A DNA stretch of 64,000 nt from positions 992,001 to 1,056,000 of the forward strand of contig NW_026570221.1 of NCBI RefSeq assembly GCF_019649055.1, given 5' to 3'. The translations under genes and the position numbers were made by a program. Each line of letters starts with the position of its first letter. Position 1 is the first letter of the stretch. The notes under the pieces were generated by a model. That model was not told the origin of the DNA. It did not search any database and saw only the letters and a program-made list of their open reading frames with translations. This document shows positions 53,886-62,004 of the stretch, one piece after another. The DNA is from Paramacrobiotus metropolitanus. Its lineage: Eukaryota > Tardigrada > Eutardigrada > Parachela > Macrobiotidae.

Positions 53886-55355
53886 ATGTCTTCCCGAGCA
53901 GATTCAGTAGCATCTACCGGATCTTCTTCATCCTCATTGTCCTACGCATCATCCACTTCCTCCGATGGCGTGTATCGCCCATACAACTTGGTGGATCCTG
54001 GTTGCCCGTTTGCTAACGCTTGCCTGGAGATCGACCAGTTTTTTCATGTGTTCACTCGCACGCCAACGACTGCAGAGCTGGCTGCCATCTCCAATAGAGC
54101 ATTCGGTAAGATAATTTTCCAATTGATTTTTTTGTCTATTATTGCAACAAAATTAAATTAAACAGAAATTGCTACCCGTATACGCCGTGATATGCTGGCC
54201 CGACGTCCAAACGTAAGCGCCATGGATAATCTTCCGGATGCCTGGGTGCATGCTATCCATCTGGCTAATATGATTTTGGTAAGTTCCACGATAGTTTTGG
54301 TTTAGTTTATTGCCCCGTCTTCAAAGAAGTGATATATTTTGTTAGCAAAAATATATTAGACGCATTCTTTCTATAGTATAGTTTTCTACCATTTATAGGG
54401 AGACATTCAGTTTTTCCATGACGCCCGTCTTATTTCTTTGGTTGGTCCGTATGGCCCTTGCGCCGCCTACAATTCAGTCTACCAGTTTGGCGTGACCGGC
54501 ACCGTGCCGTACATTGGTGAGAATACCTTACCCACCTTGCAGCTTTACGCACCGCCAAATCCACCACCACCACAACCACCTACTGGCTTCTACACTCCAG
54601 CCAACGACTATCCTCCAGACAACACCCGCCACATCTACACTCCAATCAACGACGGCTTCGTCTATACTGCCGCTTACGAGAACGTCTACTCTCCGTTGCC
54701 TGACGACCACGAGCAAGAGCTAGCATTTTCCCTGCCACAACGTTCTCGCACACCGGAACCGACCCAGATGGTGGAGTACAGTCCCGCTTCTCCTGACATG
54801 TCAACTTTGAGCCATTACCTTACGGAGCCAGCACATACCTCTCGTTGGAATGTTGCCCGCGTTGCCCGGGATCGAATGCCTTCACCGACTCGCACACAGC
54901 CTTTCAATTTGATTCGCTTGACGTCACCATCTTCTGCCAGCAGTCCATACCGCTCACGTCTTTTGGATGCGCCACGAGGTGGACGCCGCCGCTCTTCAAC
55001 TCCACCGTCACCCACAATGCCTTCCACGTCTGATGCTTTTACTACACCGACACGCAATCCATGCCGACCACGCTTTGTGAATGCACCGCAACGCCGCCGC
55101 CGCCCGCCAACACCGTTCCATTCAACGCCTCCTCGCGCATCAACGCCAGTACAAGACTATTCACCAGACGACCAGACCGCCGTTGAAAGAATCAATAGCC
55201 TTCTTTCCCAGCCTTTCATCCTTGACCAGATCAACCGCATCGCTAACTCACCCCGGGACCATTATCCGGAGGAAATTTACAGCCAGCCGACTACGCGAAA
55301 GCGCTCCACCGATTCGCCAAATGAATCAGACCCTCGCCGTCGCCGCTATAATTAA
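53886..55355 (+). CDS. Spliced accessory protein B, Pro/Ser/Arg-rich tail
   Basis: Three exons: 53886-54105, 54166-54278 and 54399-55355, giving 429 residues. Exon 1 is Ser-rich at first, then has a short structured part ('ACLEIDQFFHVF'). Exon 2 enters in phase 1 and leaves in phase 0, exactly like the module exons of gene A, and reads 'EIATRIRRDMLARRPN', 'DAWVHAIHLANMIL'. Exon 3 begins 'GDIQFFHDARLISL', matching the 'KQLHDFYYRLI' that follows the module in gene A. The long tail is disordered, with PNPPPPQPP, several RSRTPEPT/SPSPT-like phosphosites and arginine clusters (GGRRRSS, KRRRRPP type), ending 'DPRRRRYN'. No known family. The intron phases and motif order make it a paralogue of A and C. 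Confidence 0.72.
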
Positions 55356-55422
55356 CTTGCAATTTGCCTAATTTTTAATATTTCTTGTTTTTTAAAAATT
55401 GTTTTGCTTGTTAGGAATCCAG

Positions 55423-55988
55423 GACTTGAACTATTGGTCACTGTCTTGTGTCTTTGTGGTAGAGGTTTAGCCTGGAACTAATGTTGTGGTATGTTGTACT
55501 ACTGTTGTACTAATGTTGTACTAGCCAACTGTGTTATGTTGTAGTGGGTGGCGATTTGTATTAAACTACGTTAAACAGAGTGTGTGGTGCCATGTATTAA
55601 ACTATGCTGACTAGCTTGTTTATAAGCACGAAGAAGCTCTGTCTAGCTTAGTCATTAAATCAAGTTTTTAGTCTATCTGTATTGGTATAATTGTAACAAT
55701 GATAGGTCCGGCTGTAGAGGTTAACATACTATTACATTTTGTACCCATTCATTAAGTAAAAGAATGTCACAATTAGCTCCGGTTAGCTTTCCACGAATAC
55801 GGAACTATCGTATTGTTTTATGAGATGAGTGGCATCGTTCTTTGAATATTAAATGCTTTCAATCCGGGTTCAACGTGTTTGTAGTCTGGAGTTTATTGTA
55901 TATCAAATTATACACTAGCGGTCTATGGGTCAATAAAACAAAAGCCTTTTATGAACATCCGGGTTAATAAGATAGCTAGTGACGTAAC
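55423..55988 (+). repeat. Internal inverted repeat, left arm (566 bp)
   Basis: Near-identical to the reverse complement of 58513-59093. It starts GACTTGAACTATTGGTCACT and ends GCTAGTGACGTAAC. The main difference is a ~14-bp block present only in the right arm (next to CCGGGTTAATAAG). The arms enclose accessory gene C. Confidence 0.95.
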
Positions 55989-56299
55989 GCGCGCGCCTCG
56001 GTCTGCCGCGGTCGCGCGCGCTCGCTTATGGACCTATGTTGCACTTCATTCTAAAGCGCTTTTGTGTTGCTGCGACAAGTCATTAAACCCGCATATCTCT
56101 TTTTTTTTTTTAAACAAACAGTTTAATAGACCGACAACTGATTTCATTCAGAGTTCACATCAAGAAGTTATTGTTAGACATATTGTTATTGTTAACATAT
56201 TCTTAACAACATTGTACCCATCAACCGCAAGTTGCATAAAAGCATCATTAGCAAAATGGTTTAGCTTAGTTAACAGCATAAAGAAGAGAAAACAATTCA
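55989..56299. other. GC-rich edge and 3' flank of accessory gene C
   Basis: Begins with a CG-rich tract (GCGCGCGCCTCGGTCTGCCG). The matching place beyond the right arm is also CGCGCG-rich. No gene supported. Confidence 0.4.
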
Positions 56300-57863
56300 T
56301 CAGTCTAAGTAATAACCAAATGCGTTCAACCAGCCCTCCACTGCCGTCATACCAGCTGTGTCCTCCATTGCATTGTTGTCCAATGAATACTGAGTAGACG
56401 TAAATGGCGGCTCGAAATCATCTTCGTCCATGTCTCCTAAGAATCCGTCGTCCATTTCATTACCGCCGTCTTCATCATTGTCCTCCATGTCGGTATCCTG
56501 GCCTCCGTCCAAAACGACCGCTCCACCCCCATTATCCGACTCAAAGCAAAGCGTTCTCATACCTTCGTCGTCCGAACTGTCAGAGTCATCCAAAGTAATG
56601 ACGGGCGGCTCTTCTTTGTCTTCAATGATGATAGGATTTTCGGCACTGCCAAGTGGATCGTCTTTCACGGTAATCACGGTTTGAGTATTCGGGAAAGTAA
56701 ACTTCTGCGGGATGAGAATTCCGTTATTCATAGGCAAAGGCACCTTGAAGTGTGAAGACGGTGGAGTAGGAATAGTGGGAGGGACAGGTAGTGTGTCTTC
56801 AATGGTCGTACCGTCAGCGAACGTTGCCTGGAATGTAATAATACCCTTGGAAACAATGGCGGTCTGGCTAACAGGAAACTCCATATGCATAGTAGCCGGA
56901 TGGTCAGCAGTGACAGACACTGCCAATGGTGGAGTAGGCTGAGGTTGCTCAGTGATGACAGCCGCTGGCAATGGTGGAGTAGGCTGAGGTTGCTCAGTGA
57001 TGACAGACACTGCCAATGGTGGAGTAGGCTGAGGTGGCTCAGTGATGACAGCCGCCGGCAAAGGTGGAGTAGGCTGAGCTGGCTCAGAGAAGACATGTGG
57101 CGATGGTTGGGGGGTGGGCTCCCGCTGCCGGGTGAAATCGTAACCGCCAAAGTCCGGGGTTGGAGAACGGCTTGACGGTGGAGAGGGTGTTGGTGATTGG
57201 ATTACACGCTTAGCTGGGTTCTGCTTCTTCTTCTTCGGCTTGGCCTTGGAAGTGGATGGCTTCACTGATGATGAAGACTTGGCCTTCAGCTTCTCTTTCT
57301 TCTTTCGGTCACGCTCCACACTGCCTGCCATTATGATGGGGACCGTATCCAGTTGTAAGTTGGTACGACGCGGATCGGGAACAATGTCACAACTCAAGAA
57401 GGCAACCGACCACTAAACACATTATACAGATGTAACATTATTTTTGTGAAATTAAATAAAAATCAATATACCTCCAACCGGTTGACCGCATGTTGCAAAC
57501 GGTCTACCTCCTTTCCCGGCTTACTCCATCTACAGCTTTCGACAAACTTCTTGACACTTGCACACAGATCTAATAAATTAAATTTTCATTGTTAAAGTTC
57601 AAACCTTTTAACAAATAATAACGAAAACGTACCGATATTATACTGGGCACACTCCCGTTGCTCTTGCTCCGAAAAACCATCCCACTGGGTTTTCAACCCC
57701 TTGATTATAGCTACAAATATTTTTCTCTTAGAACAATACTATTAGATAATTTCGATAATAAAAAAATTAAAAAATTATAAAGATTTTTAAAAAAAATGGA
57801 TAAGACTTACCACATTGCTGGCGGCACCACTCCTGATAATCCGCAAGATACTTGAAGGAGCCA
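56300..57863 (-). CDS. Spliced accessory protein C, proline repeats and acidic tail
   Basis: Four exons: about 57863-57811, 57710-57633, 57569-57472 and 57412-56300. Exons 2-4 join in phase. Exon 3 enters in phase 1 and leaves in phase 0, as in genes A and B. It encodes 'DLCASVKKFVESCRW', followed by 'WSVAFLSCDIVPDP'. ATG 57863 has a good context but is one base out from the rest, so the exact start is uncertain. The large last exon has a Lys-rich signal (KPKKKKQNPAKR), an SP/TP-rich stretch, four 15-residue 'PQPTPPL(PAAV/AVSV)ITE' repeats (about 56900-57090) and a very acidic C-terminus. It looks like a nuclear, activator-type protein, but this is inference. TATA box at 57981-57987. The gene lies inside the internal inverted repeat. 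Confidence 0.65.
56900..57090 (-). repeat. 45-bp coding tandem repeats in gene C
   Basis: Four 15-codon units alternate two versions (ending in PAAV or AVSV), making a 90-bp higher-order period. This points to recent unequal duplication. Confidence 0.85.
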
Positions 57864-57980
57864 TGGAGCAAAAGATAAACTGAACTAACTGAAAATATGA
57901 GGGGATCCAGGCAGGTATTCCAAGGTAAGTGGATAGGATTAAAAAACTTTGGAATGAAAAAATTTGCTTGGCCGCTGAGG

Positions 57981-57987
57981 TTTTATA
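57981..57987 (-). promoter_or_regulatory. TATA box of accessory gene C
   Basis: TATAAAA on the minus strand, about 120 bp before ATG 57863. Confidence 0.55.
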
Positions 57988-58159
57988 CTCAAAAAAGTGT
58001 AGGTTTCAAACCTCAAAATTTAAAACAACGTATTAACTATTGTTTTAATTACTTGTACTACGCCACCCGTTAACTGAACTCTGTTGACCAGACTAAAAAT
58101 TGACGTTTAGACTAGTAACCAACCGTAACGTTTCACTGAACAATACCACCATTACTTGT

Positions 58160-58400
58160 ATTACCGAAAGTAACTGGAACGTGCTAATATCAGAGAGAAA
58201 CCTACGTGGGCGTACTGCAGTTTCCAATCAACCAGTAAAAATCGTTCCTAAAACAATGAGTGACTGAAACGCGCTAATATCAGAGAGAAACCTTTGGGGT
58301 CGTACTTCAGTTTGGAATCAACCAGTAAAAACCGTTCCTAAAACAATGAGTGACTGAAACGCGCTAATATCAGAGAGAACTCATGTGGGCGGGCTTAAAC
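58160..58400. repeat. ~90-bp tandem repeats upstream of gene C
   Basis: The phrase (A/C)G(T/C)GCTAATATCAGAGAGAA recurs at about 58180, 58273 and 58362. It is separated by CCAGTAAAAA(T/C)CGTTCC and AAACAATGAGTGACTGAAAC. Two and a half units of about 90 bp lie between the gene C promoter and the right inverted-repeat arm. An enhancer or replication origin is possible but unproven. Confidence 0.85.
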
Positions 58401-58512
58401 TAATACATCCATACTGATACAACAACCATCTAAAATACACAGACTTGAAATTGGGCATCGGCTTCACGCGCACACACCGAGAGGGCGCTGGTCTCTTCGC
58501 TCGGACCACTGT

Positions 58513-59093
58513 GTTACGTCACTAGCTATCTTATTAACCCGGATACTAATGAAATCTATGTTCATAAAAGGCTTTTGTTTTATTGACCCATAGACCGCTA
58601 GTGTATAATTTGATATACAATAAACTCCAGACTACAAACACGTTGAACCCGGATTGAAAGCATTTAATATTCAAAGAACGATGCCACTCATCTCATAAAA
58701 CAATACGATAGTTCCGTATTCGTGGAAAGCTAACCGGAGCTAATTGTGACATTCTTTTACTTAATGAATGGGTACAAAATGTAATAGTATGTTAACCTCT
58801 ACAGCCGGACCTATCATTGTTACAATTATACCAATACAGATAGACTAAAAACTTGATTTAATGACTAAGCTAGACAGAGCTTCTTCGTGCTTATAAACAA
58901 GCTAGTCAGCATAGTTTAATACATGGCACCACACACTCTGTTTAACGTAGTTTAATACAAATCGCCACCCACTACAACATAACACAGTTGGCTAGTACAA
59001 CATTAGTACAACAGTAGTACAACATACCACAACATTAGTTCCAGGCTAAACCTCTACCACAAAGACACAAGACAGTGACCAATAGTTCAAGTC
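58513..59093 (-). repeat. Internal inverted repeat, right arm (581 bp)
   Basis: Reverse complement of 55423-55988 with very few differences, plus one ~14-bp extra block near 58550. It ends about 160 bp before the IAP TATA box. Confidence 0.95.
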
Positions 59094-59250
59094 TAATACT
59101 CCAAGTAATGCTGTACTTGGAGACAACGAATCCGACCCATACGATAATCTTACAGTATAACTAGGGGTTGGGCTAAACGGTGATGAACCAATAGCTGGCG
59201 AGCGCACTGTACTAGGGGTTTTGCCTTGAGTTGTCACGCCTGATAGATAC

Positions 59251-59258
59251 TATATAAA
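59251..59258 (+). promoter_or_regulatory. TATA box of IAP gene
   Basis: TATATAAA lies 47 bp before ATG 59298. Confidence 0.65.
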
Positions 59259-59297
59259 CCCTAGCATTTCAGTTCGGTTGTTCAGTTGGTAGCCAAA

Positions 59298-60024
59298 ATG
59301 GATATGACACAGATGAGCAATCGCTTCGAGAGTTTTGAAAACTGGGCGGATCAGTCCCTTGCCTTTATCAAGGGCAGCATGACGAAATCCAATGCGCATA
59401 CTGTGGCCTTATTATGGGTGACTGGGTGAACTCACGGTATAAACCATACTACCGACACCGTTTAGCACGTCCAGACTGTGTTAGGGCTAAGGAGGGTTCC
59501 GAATCAAGAAAACACATTCCGCACTCACCGGCAATGAAAGACTACAAGACACGCTTTGCTACTTATGCTGAATGGCCTGTTAACAAACACCAGCATCCCA
59601 GGGATATGGCTGCAGCCGGCTTTTATTATGAAGGCCGGGATGACTGTGTACGCTGCTTTCACTGTGGTGGTGCACTTTATGCTTGGGACAAAGATGATGT
59701 TCCGTGGGAAGAGCACGCTTGGACTTACCCGAAATGTCCGTATCTTGTACAAACAAAGGGCTCAGCATTCATCATCGATGTTCGTAAAAACGCCAAGAAG
59801 CCGAAACAACATGTTGTGGACTAACGCGAAAAGCTGCAGCACCTACAACTTCCGAAGACCCCAAAGAGAAATTACGCTGTAAAGTATGCTATGAAAGTGA
59901 TTCGGAAATCATGTTCAGACCATGCGGTCATTTAGTTTGCTGTGCGAAATGTTCAAGCAGGCTGCTGATGTGTCCGATTTGTCGGGGTGTCATTTTTCAT
60001 AAGTGCTGGGCTTTCTTCTGTTAG
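59298..60024 (+). CDS. BIR-BIR-RING inhibitor of apoptosis, two frame breaks
   Basis: About 241 codons. BIR1 starts 'NRFESFENWADQ' and continues, after a one-base shift near 59369-59374, through its CxxC zinc pair to the H and C ligands in 'RHRLARPDCV'. BIR2 is complete in the next frame (59414-59824): 'YKTRFATYAEWP', 'AAAGFYYEGRDDCVRCFHCG', 'WEEHAWTYPKCPYL', with a CCHC zinc set. A second one-base shift near 59815-59820 leads into a C-terminal RING ('CKVCYESD', 'PCGHLVCCAKC', 'MCPICRG'). IAPs block caspases through BIR domains and ubiquitinate targets through RING; viruses use them to delay host-cell death. It is transcribed toward the right TIR, which supplies AATAAA at 60084-60089. The gene is the rightmost of the element. 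Confidence 0.85.
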
Positions 60025-60066
60025 TTTTACTGTCTGTATCATGCATGTTTATTCATGTTCATAGAA

Positions 60067-60212
60067 AAAAGAGGGTGGGGAAAAATAAACCAAAGAAAGG
60101 GGAACAACCGGTTCAAACCGGCTCCAAACCGGTTCGACTGAAAACCGGACCGAAACCGAGCCGAACCGGACCGAAACCGAGTTGACCGTAAACTAGCGCT
60201 ATATCTTCTAAT
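60067..60212 (-). repeat. Right terminal inverted repeat of Polinton
   Basis: 146 bp, reverse complement of 37540-37685. The inner edge is AAAAGAGGGTGGGGAAAAAT with AATAAA at 60084-60089. The outer edge is GCGCTATATCTTCTAAT. Confidence 0.95.
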
Positions 60213-60834
60213 ATACAGACTGTAGTTGTACAGACTTTGATCGGATCGGTGCCCAGTGTCTCCTGCTAATTTTAGCATGCTTGATGCATTTTTCAACATT
60301 ATTAGTCAACAAATTCAACATTATTAGTCGAATAATTGTTTTAATATTTTTAGAAATGTCTTTGCATTAACGTAATCGAGGAAGCAGATTGAGTCCTTGG
60401 TAGCATGGGACTACATGTAATTTTTAAGCTTTATAATTTGATTTGATCAAGAACAGCCATTTCTAAAACCGGTACCTAATGTCTCATGCTAATTTTGGAG
60501 TGAAATTTTTTAACGCTAAAATTGTATATTTGCTGTCACCAGGAGTTACCCAACAAAGTTATTATGTACTTTAGCGGTTACAAGTTAAACCACAGAGTGT
60601 TCGCAAATTTACATTTTATACACATTGCTCGGTCTACAAGGCAGGCCGCTGCTTTTGCCCATCAGGCAAAAGCAGCGGCCGGATGGGCAAAAGCAGCGGC
60701 CGGAGCTGAAAGTGGTCTATAAACTGGTGACCCCGCTGCAGTACTTATTTCTGCGACGCTTCGGTCATGCAGTGCCCGCCAGAAGCGAGTGCACTTTCCT
60801 AATTAATTTAGTTTTTTTTTTGCTGTTACGAGTA
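60213..60834. other. Intergenic between Polinton and receptor gene
   Basis: No gene. A ~48-bp imperfect duplication around CTAATTTT(A/G)... with TCCTGCTAATTTTAGCATGC is seen at about 60260-60300 and 60490. The hairpin at 60644-60680 is listed separately. Confidence 0.45.
60644..60680. repeat. Perfect 16-bp hairpin plus third copy
   Basis: GGCCGCTGCTTTTGCC (60644-60659) pairs with 60665-60680 around a 5-base loop. A further direct copy, GGGCAAAAGCAGCGGCCGG, starts at 60685. It lies downstream of the receptor gene 3' end. Confidence 0.9.
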
Positions 60835-62004
60835 CTACACACATCGAAACACCCGTGCCCACCGTCTCAACCGGTCGTGCACCGATTGCCTCAAATCTCT
60901 TAAAACGAAAATAAAGGCAATGGGATCAACAACCGATTGTACCACATACAGAACAAAGCACACTTCGTCGGCCGTCTTGTTTTCCTGCAGTGTAAACATC
61001 ATAATAGTCGTGTAAACTTGCGTCGGACCCCAGCATACGATAATGCTAGCCGTCAGGAAGCTGATGACCAGAAACGCCCGTGACGACACACGCCGCCGCC
61101 GCGGCTTTGTCGCACCTTCGCTCGCCGGCAGTCGCACTGTCGCTGGACCCTTGAACTTTTCACCGGGCGGCGGGGGCGGAGCTTCTCGCGAATCCGACGC
61201 ATACCCACTGGATCCGGCCGCCTCGATTTTGAGCATCCGTTTGGTGGTTCCTGTGGGTCCCTTGGCCAGGGTTTCCAAACGATGGAGATCGGTGCGCCGT
61301 TGGGTTTTATACTGTATCAACAGCCAAGGGTAGGCCGCCGCCACGAATATCACCGGCAGATCGTACACGACAACCTGTGCCAGAAACAGCCACCCCCACA
61401 CGGAGATTATATCGATATAGCAACCAATCGTAGCCGGCAACGCGTAATACGACAAATCCACGATGTAGGCCGGTAGCGCTACGACGTTGACGAATACGAC
61501 AACGGCCAGACAGAGTATCGCGGCCGTTTGTTTGGAGTGATAATTGCGGTACGCGACCGGGAAGGTTATGGCCCAGATGCGGTTGGCCGTTATCAGCACG
61601 TGCAGGTATAAAATCACGCCGGAATAAACGTAAGTTCCGTATTTGTACATCTTACACAACGGTTCACCCAGCCACCAATAGTAAAAGTAAAGGTTATTGA
61701 TGATATCCAGTGTCTGTTTAAAGATGACCCAGGCTAAGTTGCTTATCATCAGGATGATTATATACACGCCAAACGGTGTCTGGAGGTGGCGGTCACGTAG
61801 AAACGATAGCAGGACGAATCCGTTTAACGGCACGGAAATCAGACTGGATGCTAAAGCGGCGACGGAAGCGTAGCACCATGCCGGACTCGAGAATGGGGCG
61901 AGAACCATTGTCCCATCACCGAAAGCCGATGATTGGTTGGTTACTAACCACTGTGACCCGTCGGGAGTACCTACGGCTGTTACGGTAGCCATCGATGCCG
62001 ACAA
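60835..62004 (-). CDS. Rhodopsin-like GPCR, intact
   Basis: 389 residues; ATG 61992 is an alternative start. Seven hydrophobic helices are visible. TM1 follows an N-glycosylation site (NQSS). TM2 is preceded by 'LQTPFGVYIIILMISNLAW'. TM3 ends 'LITANRIWAITFP', where DRY is replaced by NRI. TM4 and TM5 come next. A long third intracellular loop (about residues 230-305) is basic and has PPPPPG. TM6 is 'FLVISFLTASIIVCWGPTQ', and TM7 is 'VVQSVVDPIAFIFVLRDLR', a DPxxF form of NPxxY. It is related to the broken receptor at 7837-6771, which shares the NR(A/I)WA and DP(L/I) motifs. G-protein coupling and ligand are unknown. It probably belongs to a lineage-specific receptor expansion. Confidence 0.85.
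   Translation of the reverse strand: MSASMATVTAVGTPDGSQWLVTNQSSAFGDGTMVLAPFSSPAWCYASVAALASSLISVPLNGFVLLSFLRDRHLQTPFGVYIIILMISNLAWVIFKQTLDIINNLYFYYWWLGEPLCKMYKYGTYVYSGVILYLHVLITANRIWAITFPVAYRNYHSKQTAAILCLAVVVFVNVVALPAYIVDLSYYALPATIGCYIDIISVWGWLFLAQVVVYDLPVIFVAAAYPWLLIQYKTQRRTDLHRLETLAKGPTGTTKRMLKIEAAGSSGYASDSREAPPPPPGEKFKGPATVRLPASEGATKPRRRRVSSRAFLVISFLTASIIVCWGPTQVYTTIMMFTLQENKTADEVCFVLYVVQSVVDPIAFIFVLRDLRQSVHDRLRRWARVFRCV

Larger units (their letters stand above)
37540..60212. mobile_element. Maverick/Polinton, 22.7 kb
   Basis: Bounded by 146-bp terminal inverted repeats. It carries the full Polinton core: retroviral-type integrase, protein-primed family B polymerase, packaging ATPase, adenain-like protease, double-jelly-roll major capsid and penton-type minor capsid proteins. 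It also carries accessory genes: TBP-like, ARH-like, BIR-RING and three spliced genes. This is the gene content of the virus-like Polintons/adintovirus relatives found in animals. No clean 6-bp target duplication was found at either candidate edge (AAAATT and AATATA differ). Most breaks in its genes are one-base shifts, usually at or beside homopolymers, while the capsid genes, protease and ATPase are open, so the copy is recent or the sequence contains residual errors. Confidence 0.95.

Noticed and set aside
56550-56570. Retinoblastoma-binding LxCxE motif in accessory gene C
   Set aside because: The local sequence TLCFES has the leucine one position too close to the cysteine, so the motif is not matched.
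57811-57863. ATG 57863 as a clean start for accessory gene C
   Set aside because: Read from this ATG, the spliced frame meets stops in exon 2. It works only if a base is missing in exon 1, so it is kept as an uncertain start.
37537-60215. A 6-bp target-site duplication for the Polinton
   Set aside because: The candidate flanks AAAATT and AATATA agree only partly, and moving the boundary to AGCGCT gives complementary rather than direct flanks. The duplication is unresolved.
61043-61476. Rightward frames opposite the intact receptor
   Set aside because: Basic, GC-rich shadows of the receptor's third loop, with no family signature.
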